Below, one piece after another: positions 1-10,740 of a stretch of DNA of 64,000 nucleotides. Numbering within the stretch: position 1 is the stretch's first letter; every line of letters begins with the position of its first letter. The DNA lies in assembly GCA_023052935.1 (NCBI GenBank), contig CM041298.1, forward strand, positions 24,518,192 through 24,582,191, in the 5' to 3' direction. The DNA is from Piezodorus guildinii (lineage: Eukaryota; Arthropoda; Insecta; Hemiptera; Pentatomidae). Position numbers and translations under genes: made by a program. Under the pieces are notes generated by a model that had not been told where the DNA came from, made no database searches, and saw only the letters and a program-made list of their open reading frames with translations.

Positions 1-270
1 GCATAAAGTGGCTCTTCTGGTAAGCTCATTTTGATGAAAAAAGTTTTGTCACGTCTCGGGCGTATAATTGTCTTAAATATGAAATTTCAGTTTCATAGGA
101 CTTACCGTTTCCGCCCGGGAGTTACCACACACACACACACACAGACTTTTTTGCGGGACTTGGTTATTTGGACTCAGGGGACCCTAAAACGTGTATTTCC
201 GTTGAAAACTGGAATTCGAAAATTTTCACGATCGCAATACTTCCCCTTACTATATATAGTAAGTGAAAGT
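1..270 (+). repeat. AT800 repeat, 3' portion
   Basis: This is the right-hand third of AT800, a ~0.8 kb repeat found more than ten times in the window. It ends with the family signature: a TTACTATATATAGTAA palindrome followed by GTGAAAGT. It also carries the shared block CCTAAAACGTGTATTTCCG. The open frame at 31-294 recurs with the same residues in other copies (for example 32214-32420), so it is a by-product of repeat sequence and not a gene. The left part lies outside the window or was lost. Confidence 0.8.
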
Positions 271-880
271 AATAAGATATATATCGAGTTTTAAACGTTG
301 AGAAAAAATATTTCTTAAACTATTTTGACTTCAAGCATACCCGATTGGGTTCTTTGAGAGGTCGTTCGAGCGAAAATGCCAAGATTCTTCTCCGCTAATA
401 AAGCAATTTAGTCACGACGGAACTGAGATGAGAAACAATTGGGGATATAAAGAGTGCGAGGGGTGAATCCCAAGCAGCCATCACCTTAAGGGGGTCTGAA
501 AAAAGGAAGCCAGGTCCGCCTGCTTCGGAGAGAATAATGGAAAGCAACAGAAACAATAACGGAATATCGTCGTGGAATGAGGAAAATATTCAGCGACAAA
601 ATCTGGTACAGGGAAAAAAAAAAATATATTTATTTTAGGAATATTAGTGTATCGTTATGTTACGGGATCGGCGAAGACCATTTTGCTTTTTATTTAAATT
701 GCTTACAATTTACAAGTGTATCTATAAGTTGGAGTCCTGCAAATCTGGGAGTCTGGGAGGACAACCAAACTAAGAGGCGTCAAAAAGACAACAAAAAAGT
801 AGATAAATCCCATCAGCGGAAACCGAAACAAAGAAGTGGATTGAGGAGAATTATGATGGTCGTACCAACTTAGCATATAT
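271..880. other. No recognised gene or repeat
   Basis: Mixed-composition sequence with a moderately GC-rich stretch around 340-540. I see no recognisable coding region; the open frame at 577-873 has no family features. Confidence 0.5.
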
Positions 881-1730
881 ATAATAAATAATATAATAAT
901 AATAGGCTTTCTGAACCCGAGGGTTCGATGCCGATACCACCAAAGTCTGCCTACACAGACTCGTCCAATGTTCACCGTTCAAGCCCAAGCCCCTGAGATC
1001 AGCCTTAACGCAATCCTCCCATCGACGCTTCGGCCTGCCATTCGGACGCCTACCAGTCGGTTCAGCGAATACCAACTTTCTTGGAATCCGTTCCTCGCCA
1101 AGACCAGCCTCTTTACGCGCCCATTTGAGTCTCCGCTATCCTATAAACTCAATAATATTCACAGTATACAAGTTATCATTGAACCTAAGTACTTATTTTC
1201 TGTACGAGTTCAAAAGTATGCCCTGATATATCGCCACCAAGATCGCCACCGTTTCTGCTACTAATCATATATTTCGTCTTATCGGTATTTAATTCGAGTC
1301 CTATTTCTTTATCGGTTTTTATCAAAACACTTGTATTTAGTTGTATGGTTTCCGTGTCTTCACCTAGCAGTACCAAATCATCGGCATACCCCAAAATCGG
1401 AATCTTGTCACCCATATTAAAGCCTTTCTCGGTACACAACACCTTTTCTATGACATATTCTAAAGCTATATAAAATAAAACAGGTGCAAGGGAGTCACCC
1501 TGTTTCAAACCCGATCGCACCTCAAATCTCTCGGAGTAATTATGACCGATTCTAACTTTTTGGAATGTTTTCGACAAACACATCTCAACTAGGTTTACTA
1601 ACTTTCTAGGTATTCCCAGTTCAATCATGATGTTATATAGCTTCTGGCGGTCTATTGAATCATAAGTCTTTTTAAAATCGATATATAAATAATATAAATA
1701 ATTAATCACAAAAAATTCGAAATATGTCAA
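880..1730 (-). pseudogene. RTE-type LINE reverse transcriptase, fragment
   Basis: The frame 1185-1730 encodes the palm of a non-LTR reverse transcriptase: IDFKKTYDSIDRQKL (motif A), SGLKQGDSLAPVLFYIALE (motif B) and GYADDLVLLG (catalytic YADD). Below it on the same strand, 905-1090 encodes the family C-terminus (GRRPNGRPKRRWEDCVKADLR). Sequence joining the two is missing or frame-broken near 1090-1184, so the copy is 5'-truncated and internally damaged. The downstream flank at 865-905 is a TAA/ATA-rich tail, as expected for 3' ends of RTE-like LINEs. The clade call rests on remembered motif similarity. Related C-terminal sequence occurs at 43945-44180. Confidence 0.75.
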
Positions 1731-1914
1731 CTACCTCTAACTATACAGCATATAAACGAGGGAGGATTGCTTAGCTCACCAACAAGCTTTTGTTGACAAT
1801 AAGATACAACGTTTTAAAAAAATAGCTCTAAAAGATTCAAAATAATCAATTAAACGAGTCAAAATGTTAAAAGATGTACAATCATACCAAGCAAACTTTT
1901 CTCACAACGCACAA

Positions 1915-2347
1915 AGTTAATTCTCGACAAAACCCTCATCCGCAATGTTCTGACATATGGTTCTGAGACATGGACCACTACAAAGGTAAATAAGAGAGAC
2001 GTCCTAACTTTTGAAAGGAAAATCCTTAGAAAAATCTATGGGCCCACCTGTGAGGATGGACAATGGAGAAAGCGCAGAAATGTAGTGATCTGTATAGCCT
2101 GACATAGTTGCAATTATCAAGGCAGAGAGGCTAAGGTGAGCAGGACACCTCACACGGATGCTTGATAATTCAATACAAAGAATATACAGATGGAGCAGCA
2201 GTTTGGTCGGCGAAAGGTGTGGTAGGACTGTATTGCAGCTGATTTAAGGACCATCGGATTCAGTGGATGGCAGCAGCACAAGATAGGGCTTGGCGATTGC
2301 TAGTGGAGGAAGCCAAGACTCGCTTGCGGGCTCTAGATATGACCTAA
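1915..2347 (+). pseudogene. LINE C-terminal fragment (RTE/CRACK-like)
   Basis: Degenerate coding sequence reading KTLIRNVLTYGSETWTTTK, then FERKILRKIYGPTCEDGQW, and ending near 2347 with DRAWRLLVEEAKTRLRAL. 'LTYGSETW' and 'RKILRKIYGP' are typical of the region after the RT palm in RTE/CRACK-like LINEs. Several frame breaks separate the blocks, so no intact protein is possible. Its strand is opposite to the RTE fragment at 880-1730. Confidence 0.65.
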
Positions 2348-2497
2348 TAATCATTTCAATATGTGAAATAGATTTTAAGGCGATGGTGTAAACCTGTACT
2401 ACAGAATTAATAATTTAATACAAACGAATTCAATAAATTAAAAAACAAAAAATGCAAAATGGAGTTTGAAAGAAAAGAAATGCAATATACATCATTT

Positions 2498-2581
2498 CCA
2501 AGTCAAATTCAACCCTTTTCAAGTCAAATTCAACCTTTTCCAAGTCAAATTCAATCTTTCCAAGTCAAATTCAACCTTTTT
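2498..2581. repeat. Tandem repeat, ~21 bp x 4
   Basis: Four consecutive imperfect units of CAAGTCAAATTCAACCTTTT separated by one or two bases. No coding role is visible. Confidence 0.9.
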
Positions 2582-2789
2582 CGATTTCAATAAAATAATA
2601 AAAATCAAATTACATAATTTTATGTTTTTATGGTTATTTTAATTATATATTATGTTTTTAGCTCTTGTCGCCTTTTAACTGCTCCCAGGATCCTTTATAC
2701 ATATTTAGTCACGATTATAATAATAAGTATAACCTATACTTTAATTTTCAGACATTTTTGACACAAGGGCTGGTAGTCTCTAGTTAGTT

Positions 2790-2968
2790 TTCTTCATTTT
2801 GGGGTATCCTTTTTATAAAGGCTGCGTGTGCCCCAGGAGAGCCTCCGTACCTCAGGATCACTTCACGGCTGTAATAACAGAATAAATTTTATTCTGTCAT
2901 AGCCGCGATTCGAACCCAGGACCCGGAGAACAGTGACTAGTCTCTATCCACTAGACCACGCCGATCCT
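2790..2968 (-). mobile_element. SINE-1 (tRNA-derived), head and body, truncated
   Basis: Minus-strand copy of SINE-1. The tRNA-like head starts at 2968 with GGATCGGCGTGGTCTAGTGG (A box) and carries GGTTCGAATC (B box) near 2895. The body follows with the family blocks 'TTTATTCTGTTATTACAGCC' and 'CTCCTGGGGCACACGCAGCC'. It stops before the conserved 'CTCTATATGTACTGAGCCC' tail, so it is 3'-truncated. Confidence 0.85.
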
Positions 2969-3769
2969 TTTATATGCTGATTATATGTGATTATAATACA
3001 TGATAAATACAATTATGAAACTACATAAGGAAAAAACTAAACAAAATCTTCTTTAAAATTAAATACGAAAAATCCCTGTCATTTAATTATGTAAGGACAA
3101 AAAAAAAAGTACATAAATACGGGAAATTAATTGGTAATGAGATGATTTCCTGTTAAAATGTTTTCCCTGAAATATAATATGATTATAAAGTAAATTCACT
3201 TGGATTACGTGAAAGGAGAATATTTTTATTTAATAACAAACATGATGAAGAATCCTTTTATTCATGAGTTGAAAAGGATTATACAAAACCAAGCTAAAAA
3301 TAATTGCATAAGAGATTTTTATTTATTTTATCAGAAAAATAAACAGAAATGTTTTTATATATTTCCTAAAAATGTTTCCATTTAAAAGTCGACCGACTCT
3401 TGTAAAAATCTGAAGAGCACTTGAAGCGGATTCTCTTTTTAAAGTGTTTTTCATGGCTCTACTCCGAAGGACCCATCGGTAGCTGCTACGAGGGTGTGAA
3501 TACTAAATATAAAAAAACCTATGCCAATTTTCTTAATATCTGTCCCTTAAAATATACAAGGAAATGAAATGAAAAACATCTTCATTATCCTAGGACTAAA
3601 GTCTCTTAAGAATTAAATAAAAATACATATTTCATGACCGGAACAATGTGGTTTATAAAAAATGTACATTTATACATATCAGACTCTTAGAGTGAAATGA
3701 ATACACAGAAATAGCGACTTCATTTGTGATAATTGAAATAAAATAAACACAACAAAATTGGTATTTTCT
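2969..3769. other. AT-rich, no recognised gene
   Basis: Mostly AT-rich sequence. The frame at 3200-3385 (61 codons) has no recognisable motif and biased AT composition; I do not support it as a gene. The segment near 3440-3490 (TCCGAAGGACCCATCGG) is reminiscent of the SINE-2 block TCCGAAGGAC but is too short to assign. Confidence 0.45.
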
Positions 3770-4085
3770 AGCATCTGCAGTTTGCGATTTTAGTCTGTCG
3801 GGTAAGGAGAAGGTGGTCAAAAAGGAGTGATTCGAAGGAGGAAGCAGTTCTTCCGTAACGGATCTCAGGAAGGATATAATTCCAAAGAAAAGTTTCTTTA
3901 GCTAGAGAGGACTTGTCAAAGGCGCAGGACGGTGAGGAGGAGGGTAGAGGTCAGAAAGGCGGGATCTGGCAGAACGGGACTGAATTTATGATTTAAATTG
4001 AAGGGGTTGTAAGATTAAACAGGGACGCTATGTTCTGATATCCTGATAGAGGAAGTAAGCTACGAAATACTGGCATTTGTAAAGA
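3770..4085 (-). pseudogene. LINE reverse transcriptase C-terminus, fragment
   Basis: On the minus strand an open stretch reads SSLAKETFLWNYILPEIRYG and then TASSFESLLFDHLLLTRQTK before a stop. The pattern 'FLWN.LP.EIR..SLSSFK..LF.HLL' is the usual C-terminus of many CR1/L2/Jockey-like LINE ORF2 proteins. Upstream frames are broken. It is related to, but distinct from, LINE-C at 4105-5095. Confidence 0.6.
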
Positions 4086-4274
4086 GGATAAAGCCACCTT
4101 AACTCGGCGTAATAGAATAGAAAATAATTTTTATTCTGGGACTGGGTCCCCTAAGAATAACAGAATTGTACAATTTAAATATACAACATCTCTGGCCAAC
4201 AGACAGAAGGAACATAATTAATTAATTATTACACAGATGGGTTAATTCGAGTGTTCATGTCACATACGAATATC

Positions 4275-4341
<67 letters not shown>
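4275..4341. repeat. (CA)n(TA)n microsatellite
   Basis: CACACACACA followed by about 26 TA units, inside the LINE-C 3' UTR. Confidence 0.95.
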
Positions 4342-4346
<5 letters not shown>

Positions 4347-4400
4347 GATATGATAAAATAAAATAAAAACAGTTCTTGAAAAATATTGGGTTGAACTAAA

Positions 4401-4925
4401 TTAAAATATAACAGCGTTTAAATAAAGAACATATATTACTTTTCTTTCAAAGTGTGATATTAGAAACATAAGAATCACTGTATTTAAGCGTCTTTTTTGG
4501 GATAATAAAAGGTATTGGAAAAGTTGGGATTTGAATGAGGAGAGAGAAGCAGCATGGCGAATATGAGTTGGTAGAGAATTCCAGAAAATAGAAGAGCGGA
4601 CCAGGAAGAAACGATCAAAAGTTTTAGTTCTATGGGTAGGAAAGTAAAGTTCGGAATGGCGCGATCTTGTTTCAAGAGTGTGGACTGAAGATTTAAACTG
4701 TAGGAGACTGTGAATGTATGGAGGGTGTTGGGATCTAATGATTTGGTAAAGGTATGATCCTAGGAAATATTGTCTGCGGATTCGGGGAAGGAGACACTTT
4801 AACTCGCCGTAAAAATGGGTTACATGAGACCTCTTCAGAGTGCAGAGGACAAATCTTAAAATATAATACTGAGTTATATGCGTTTCTCTGGTGATCCCGA
4901 ATACAAATCGTATTGCACAGTTCAT
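4401..4925 (-). CDS. LINE-C ORF2 C-terminal part (174 codons)
   Basis: Open fragment of a non-LTR reverse transcriptase protein, C-terminal to the palm. It starts MNCAIRFVFGITRETHITQY and includes FLVRSSIFWNSLPTHIRHAA then SLSSFKSQLFQYLL, the standard C-terminal block of CR1/Jockey-like LINE proteins. The endonuclease and catalytic palm are absent, so this cannot act alone. The apparent ATG is internal: related but frame-shifted coding sequence continues upstream to about 5095. It is best read as a decayed remnant that happens to be open. Confidence 0.7.
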   Translation of the reverse strand: MNCAIRFVFGITRETHITQYYILRFVLCTLKRSHVTHFYGELKCLLPRIRRQYFLGSYLYQIIRSQHPPYIHSLLQFKSSVHTLETRSRHSELYFPTHRTKTFDRFFLVRSSIFWNSLPTHIRHAASLSSFKSQLFQYLLLSQKRRLNTVILMFLISHFERKVIYVLYLNAVIF

Positions 4926-5159
4926 AATACGCTTGAGCTTTGCTTCAAGCTAATCTGAAAGTCCGCTGTACACCACACAACCGTCAAGTGCGGAAAGTCA
5001 AGGTAGAAAATAAGGAGTTTAAGAGTATTGAATGGTAGGAGACGATGGAGGCGACGGAATTGCTTTTAGGTTACTATTGTTTGGCGAGTTATTTTGGATG
5101 CATAGAATGACAAAAACCTATAAACTTTAGTTTTTGTTATTAATATTTTAAAAATTTAG

Positions 5160-5650
5160 ACTGTGTCATGAAAACATTTATATTTTTATTTAATTATTAA
5201 TTTTGGAAAATAAATCATTTGTTGCATATAAAATATTTTTACGGAAATTTACAACTGTATATTATAATATAACAAGTAAAGATGCTGATTAATGATAAGA
5301 TGTATGAAAAACAGGATGAGAAACTGCCCATTGCCAGCACTCTTTTGTAGTGAGTCTAAACAATAAGGTCTCCATGTCATCTTCTTTTCAGACGACTCGG
5401 TAGATTATCAGGAATTGAAAAGGAAGCAAGAATTGAAACTAATGGATCAGAGTGGGAGTGGAGTTTTTTATGGAAGGAATGATACCTGGTACGGGCCCAA
5501 TCAGCTACGTATGGTGCAATAAGGTCTTTGTGGATGATTTTATTTGTGAAAAAGTAAGGAGCGTTAAGGATTGTGCGAAGGATTTTGGATTGTAAGGATT
5601 GGATACAGGAAGTGTTTGACGGTTTAATAGAGCCCCAAATCTATGATGAT
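5160..5650 (-). pseudogene. JOC-2 Jockey-type LINE, 3' fragment
   Basis: Minus-strand coding reads WGSIKPSNTSCIQSLQSKIL then NAPYFFTNKIIHKDL; 'IQS.QSKILR.ILNAPY.VTN..LH.DL' is the shared C-terminal signature of JOC-1 (55689-58367) and JOC-2. The downstream 3' UTR contains ATACAGTTGTAAATTTC, the JOC-2 terminal block seen at 11320, 14735 and 41975. All frames are broken. Confidence 0.75.
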
Positions 5651-6639
5651 CAGATTTTTAGATGGGCAAAGCAGGAAAACACTAAAGGATCAGGAATCAA
5701 CAACTTTTTTATACAGAATAAAAATAAGATCGAAATATATTTTTTTTAACATAAGTACAATTTATACATATAAAAATATGTATGATATTTTATTCCTTGA
5801 CATATTTTTTATTTGAGTGAATTTCTTTCAGTAGATTATTATCATTTTTTAAAATATTGTGAAATTCTTCACAAGAATTTGTCAAATTATATTTGACACA
5901 TAAAATGACTTTTTAAGTTCAACACCTAATTTTGATTTTTCTGATGTCCACACTTGATTTACTGTAGAAAAAAACGTATAATTGTATTTTTTGATTCTTA
6001 AAGATAAATTCAAATTTTATATTAATTTGTGATTATCTAACTGTTGTTATTTAAACTACAATATTATATGTCTATTAGAATTTAAAAAATTACTATAATG
6101 TTATGAACACATACAGTACAAATTTTTGTTTCACATCGCAAAATTTCGCCGATTTAATTTGCCCTAAACATAATTTACATGAACATATTTTATTATTGTT
6201 TATAACGAAATTAGTTTCATTGACTTAAAATATTTGCAAAATTTTATCCCGTATATTTCTTTCTAAAATTTCTTTTAAGGTTAAGGTCGGTGATATACTT
6301 TCTGTCATCAAAACAAAGTATGAAGACTACGAGTATTTTAAGCTAAGTTGAAGAAAATTTATGAAATATATAAATAAATTACTTACTTTAATTTTATATG
6401 ATAAGTAGCAGATTTGTAATATTTATTTGTTTAATTAGCTTGCTAGCACGCAATACGAACACAAAGTATATCATCTGAGAGACAAATACAATGTGATTCG
6501 GTAGCAAAAGCAATATGTTAGTCGTCGTAGTCCGCAGGAGTCTTAGAACGCAAATTAATGATTCTCATAAATATAAAATTCAAACCTAATTCTAAAAGCC
6601 GGAACTTTCGAGAAACGGAACAAATTGTGAAAAATCCAG
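5651..6639. other. AT-rich, no recognised gene
   Basis: Nearly 1 kb of AT-rich sequence without coding potential I can recognise. No tandem repeats or palindromes of note were seen. Confidence 0.5.
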
Positions 6640-6915
6640 ATAGGCCTTATGATCATCATGTAGATGAGTCTTTTGTAGTCAAGTGAAAGGTTAGAGCGTC
6701 TGTATAGTCAGTGTTGGAGTAGCCGAAAACGTCGAGCAGTTTCATGTTGTTTCAGTTTTGTATGCGGATTCCGTGTAAGATGTTTGTCAAGCGGAAGCCC
6801 TAAAAAGCGGATCTGTTCAAGCGGGACAAGCGGAATATCATTAAAAGACTCTGTAGGGCAGGATGTCATAGGTTTACGACGGAGGGTGAAAGTAATTTGA
6901 TGGGATTTGTTGCAT
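6640..6915 (-). pseudogene. JOC-2 RT thumb-region fragment
   Basis: Minus-strand reading gives ITFTLRRKPMTSCPTESFND, then IRFLGLPLDKHLTRNPHTKL, then RRFRLLQH. In JOC-1 the equivalent residues are THVTFILRRK...VRYLGFLLDKRLTWNPHTRLK, just after the FADD motif. Frames are interrupted. A second, 80-bp-deleted copy of part of this block lies at 7838-7945. Confidence 0.75.
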
Positions 6916-8078
6916 TTTATTTTAATTCACCAATTCAGACATTATACTATAAAAATAGAAAACTGTATTCCTTTATTTATTTATTTTTTATTCAAAATAT
7001 AACAATTTCTCTCTTTAAGGTAGTACATTTGAATTCAGACATTATGGCCGAAATATAGTTATGTAATCTGCAGTACGCTTATGTAATCTGCATTAGTATT
7101 ATCGGCTTTTCATCACTCTTTATAAACTTTTAAAAGTTTGTGTATAAGATATTTTTTCTAAAATCTTTAGCTTTTCAACGGTATATCATACATGTATATT
7201 ACTGTTCTCATGTTCAAAAACAAAAAAATTGTATTAAAAAATATTTTTTAAGTTTTCTCCTTTATTTTATTTTTCATATAGCTGTTATTTATCAATGCTA
7301 ACAGGTTAAGATGTTTATTTTTTTAGTATCTAAAAAATTAAAGGCACTTTAGAGGAAGAAACTTTCAAATATCGGAATTTAAGCCCTGTCATAGTATTTC
7401 AATCAGAATGAAACCTAAATGTTATTTAAGCCCATGGAATTTCACATCGATATAGGGAGTTTAATCAAAATAATTAGAGCCATTTTTTGGGAAATCCTTA
7501 AAATGTCCAAACAGCATAGTATTATAAAGTGGTTCTTCTGGTCAGCTAATTTTGATAAAAATGTTATAGTAACATCTCGAGCGTATAGTGCTAAATATGA
7601 AATTTCAGTTTTATACGACTTTTCGTTTTTGCGCAAGACTTACCTCACACGGGACACACAAACTGACCTTCTTGTGGGACTTGGTCATTGGACTCAGAGG
7701 ACCCTAAAACGTGTATTTCCGTTGAAAACTGGATTCTTCAACTTTGGTCCAGACTATAACGCAGTTTCCGCAAGACGGCGATCTTCGGAAAGGCAACGAA
7801 ACAATGTCCTCATCGAGAAATTGATAGAAGGCACTAGCCGAAAACGTCGAGCAGATTCTTGTTTCAGTTTTGTATGCGGATTCCGTGTAAGATGTTTTTC
7901 AAGCGGATCTGTTCAACCGGGACAAGCGGAATATCATTTAATTCTCCAATTCAGACATTATACTATAAAAATATAAAATAGAAAACTGTATTCCTTTATT
8001 TATTTATTTTTTATTCAGAATACTATAAATCATTCAATATATAACAATTTCTCCCTTTGAGGTAGTACATTTGAAATA
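6716..8078. repeat. Local duplication of a JOC-2/flank block
   Basis: 6716-7058 and 7838-8078 share the same order of blocks: CCGAAAACGTCGAGCAG, TATGCGGATTCCGTGTAAGA, AATTCAGACATTATACTATA, GAAAACTGTATTCCTTTATT and GGTAGTACATTTGAA. The second copy lacks about 80 bp of JOC-2 coding sequence present in the first. AT800 sequence lies between them. Confidence 0.8.
7043..7838 (+). repeat. AT800 repeat, duplicated with 11762-12510
   Basis: AT800 copy without its left terminus, sharing almost its whole length with 11762-12510, including the non-AT800 3' extension (CAAGACGGCGATCTTCGG at ~7771). The shared extension shows the two copies arose by duplication, or that this is a subfamily with its own 3' end. 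The long open frame 7419-7976 runs through repeat sequence and has no protein family features. Confidence 0.75.
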
Positions 8079-8589
8079 TTTTGTTTTATTTCTGAGTTTA
8101 AATGCACTTCGATGAAATCATGCATTCGAATTTTCTCTTATATTGTCCCGGGACACGAAATGTGTAATTATAAATTAATTGGAACTGAACACTACCTTCT
8201 GTAAGCTTATCACTGTTTCGTTGAAACCTATTTACAACCGGCACACAAAGTGTGTCAAACTGTCAGTTTTCATAAAACAAATTTAATACAACTTTCATCA
8301 AACGAATTTCATTATACTTTCACAAAGTTAGATTGAAAATTAATGTTTCAAATTAACCGGAGAGAGAAACCACTGCGGTAAAATGAATTCTGTCCCTGGT
8401 TATCAAAAGCGTATAGAAAATGTGGATTACAAATATAAAGATCAAATAAAAATGAATAAATCTTTTTCTCAATTCAGATTCCTCATTAATTTAAAAGGGT
8501 CATATATTCAATACCATTCAGTCCTTTATATTCAGCAAATCTTAAGGACTACTCTATGTAAGAATTTATTATCAACAAAGATCCCAACC
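8079..8589. other. AT-rich, no recognised gene
   Basis: No gene or repeat recognised. The 70-codon frame at 8383-8595 shows no motif. Confidence 0.45.
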
Positions 8590-9290
8590 CACTAACCTCC
8601 ATTTGCCCTCTCATCGAACATCATTCATTAAAAAATCTTTTACTGGAAGGAATTAGTCCGGGTGGCGGTCATTAAATGAAACAACTAAATAGTTGAAACT
8701 ATTTAGTTGTTTCATTTAATGACCGCCACCCGGACTAATTCCTTCCAGTAATTCTCAACGGTCAACTAATTACATCCACAATGAAAAAATCTTTTAGTTT
8801 GCGTGCCACCTCTCTTTGGAATTCCATACGTGCCTCTATACGCAAAGCATCTTCCTTAGCCTCATTTAAAAACAAATTATTCCATCATCTCCTCAGTAAT
8901 CAGTCTTACGAATAATTGTATAAAAAATTAAGAATAATAGTCATATTTTAAGTTAACAAAAACATTTTCTTTCTACGATTTTACGATATTAGTGTGAGGT
9001 TTAATTATATTATCTCTGTATGCACATGTTTTCAGTATTATATAGTCATACATGAATGTTCTATTGTCTTTGTATTTACTACACTATAAATAATGCAAGT
9101 AGTAGTCATATGTCCTTCAAGCAACAGTATTTACTATTTTTATAAATAATATAAGTATAACCTTAAGTTTGTTTTTTGTAATGTTTTTATTTTTAAGCCA
9201 GACATAAAACTCACTTTTGTACTTTTTTGTTATTCTTAGGGGACAGAAGTCCCAGAATAAAATTTATTTTTCTTCTTCTTCTTCTTCTTA
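8590..9290 (+). pseudogene. LINE-C 3' fragment, interrupted by a palindrome
   Basis: The LINE-C C-terminus reads SHRTSFIKKSF before the break at 8642 and SLRATSLWNSIRASIRKASS, LASFKNKLFHHLL after 8796; the reading frame is restored if the insertion and one copy of its 13-bp duplication are removed. The 3' UTR ends with TTCTTAGGGGAC..GTCCCAGAATAAA and a (TTC)n tail near 9270-9290. This matches the minus-strand LINE-C at 4105-5095. Confidence 0.75.
8643..8783. mobile_element. PAL-A, short palindromic insertion
   Basis: A near-perfect inverted repeat: CTGGAAGGAATTAGTCCGGG at the left and CCCGGACTAATTCCTTCCAG at the right, arms of about 52 bp, with almost no loop. A tail containing TTCTCAACGGTCAACTAATT follows. 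It sits in a LINE-C coding region and is flanked by a 13-bp target duplication, AAAAAATCTTTTA, at 8630-8642 and 8784-8796. The arms match the outer ends of the larger PAL-A at 26090-27654. The inward hammerhead-like core of other copies is missing here; only outer ends are joined. Confidence 0.9.
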
Positions 9291-9528
9291 ACTAGTTTGG
9301 ATTTTTATACTTTCAATGAGGGTTTTTTCTACATCAATCATAAAGATTTTCGTTTGGAAAAATCACATTAATTTTTTTCAATTGAAATAAATTCATTTTA
9401 TTGTTATTTATATAATTCTTTTTAAAATCTAGATAGTGTACTTGTTTTATAATTATTTATTCTTAAAAAAAAAAATGCTTAAAAATATCCATATTTTATT
9501 TTATTTTTTATTTTTTGATGTTTTTATT

Positions 9529-10078
9529 ACTTTCACTTACCGATATATGAAATATCCATAAGACATATCGATATAAGTATTGCGATCGTTAAAATTTTTT
9601 AATTCGTGTTTTCACCGGAAATCCACGAATTAGGGTCCCCTGAGAACATATAAACAAGTCGCGAACAAAGGTCTGTATGTGATGGTAGGTGCGCGTGTGT
9701 GTGTGTTTGTGTTCGTGTGGTAAGTCTAGCACGCAAACGAAAAGTACGAAACTGAAGTTCCAGGCAAGTATACATCTGAGATGTTATATGCACCTTTTTA
9801 GAGCAAAATCAGCTTGTCGGAAGTGCCCACTTTACACCATACATTTTGATCTTTTTTACGATTTTCCCAAAAATGGCTCTAACGAATTTGATTAAGCTCG
9901 CTATAAGATTGTAAAATTTAATGGGCTTTAATATGATGTAGATTTCATTCTGATTGAAATAGCGTGTCAGGACTTAAATGGCGATATTTAAATTTTCGTC
10001 CTCTAAAGTACCTTCAACTTTATTACCTCGGAAAGATATACGACTAAAGAATGTAGAAAAAATATTATCTTATAAATT
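9529..10078 (-). repeat. AT800 repeat, diverged minus-strand copy
   Basis: Begins at the family end ACTTTCACTTAC (9529-9540) and runs through GTCCCCTGAGAACATATAAA, TTTTTACGATTTTCCCAAAA and TTAATGGGCTTTAATATGAT blocks in AT800 order, then stops at the SINE-1 boundary. It contains a (GT)n stretch near 9690-9715. Confidence 0.75.
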
Positions 10079-10080
10079 AA

Positions 10081-10405
10081 GTAGCGACGTGGGCTAGTGG
10101 ATAGAGTGCTAGTCTACGGTGCTCCGGGTCCTGGGTTCGAATCCTGGTTATGACAGAATATTATTTATTCTGTTACTTTAGCCGGGAGAGGGAGGGGGGG
10201 CGACCCTAGGGTATGGAGAGAGGGTATCCCCTCCCGGGGCATACCCAGCCTCTATAAAGTGGGTACCCAAAAATGGGGAAAACCTGGCGGCTGAGCGTGA
10301 TCTCAGCCGAATAACCTCATTGCACGGCCGTTGGCCTAGAAACAGTACGAATCTCTATATGTATTGAGCCCAAGACCCTTCATGGGTTGTAGTGGCACAG
10401 GTTAA
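10081..10405 (+). mobile_element. SINE-1, near full length, no poly(T)
   Basis: Head GCGACGTGGGCTAGTGGATA (A box region) with GGTTCGAATCC (B box) at ~10133, then the family body: TTATTTATTCTGTTAC, GCGACCCTAGGGTATGGAGA, CAGCCTCTATAAAGTGGGTA, AAACCTGGCGGCTGAGCGTG and CTCTATATGTATTGAGCCCA. It ends CTTCATGGGTTGTAGTGGCA without the T-run found in the copy at 13800-14125. Confidence 0.92.
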
Positions 10406-10740
10406 AGGTTATAAGTAAAGTTAAAAGGTAAATAGTGAGTGATAAAAAAAGCGGATAAAACTAACTAACTTTTGTAAATAATAAATTATTTAATATATTT
10501 CTCAAACGACTCTCAATTAATTTTTTTTCTATATCTTGTTTTTGTTGTTATTATCATAATGGTCTAGGAGACACTTAGCCGAGCGATATGATTTCCCAAG
10601 ATTCCACTCTTCGATTTTCGATGATATATTATAGAGTATGTTTATCTCTAACTTTATTTAAAAGTTCTTGAATTAATTATAATAACAGCGGTCATGTGGT
10701 GCGCGCGTTAGATATTATATCTTATGTAGATCCTCATAAA
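10406..10740. other. No recognised gene
   Basis: AT-rich sequence; nothing recognised. Confidence 0.4.

Larger units (their letters stand above)
4105..5095 (-). mobile_element. LINE-C, 5'-truncated copy with 3' end
   Basis: The 5'-truncated element runs from about 5095 down to 4105. Its C-terminal RT coding region is still open at 4401-4925. The 3' UTR ends in a hairpin-capable GGGGACCCAGTCCC followed by AGAATAAA and TATTCTATTC (near 4110-4160). The same 3' end, TTCTTAGGGGAC..GTCCCAGAATAAA, is present on the plus strand at 9235-9270, which supports this as the true element end. A long (CA)n(TA)n microsatellite sits inside the 3' UTR. Confidence 0.7.

Noticed and set aside
31..294. 87-codon open frame (and 32214-32420) as a gene
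   Set aside because: The same frame recurs in AT800 copies; it reflects repeat identity rather than a conserved protein.
2498..2581. CRISPR-like array
   Set aside because: Contiguous ~21-bp units without spacers in eukaryotic DNA; a plain tandem repeat.
7419..7976. 185-codon open frame
   Set aside because: Runs across AT800, its 3' extension and an antisense JOC-2 block; no protein family features.
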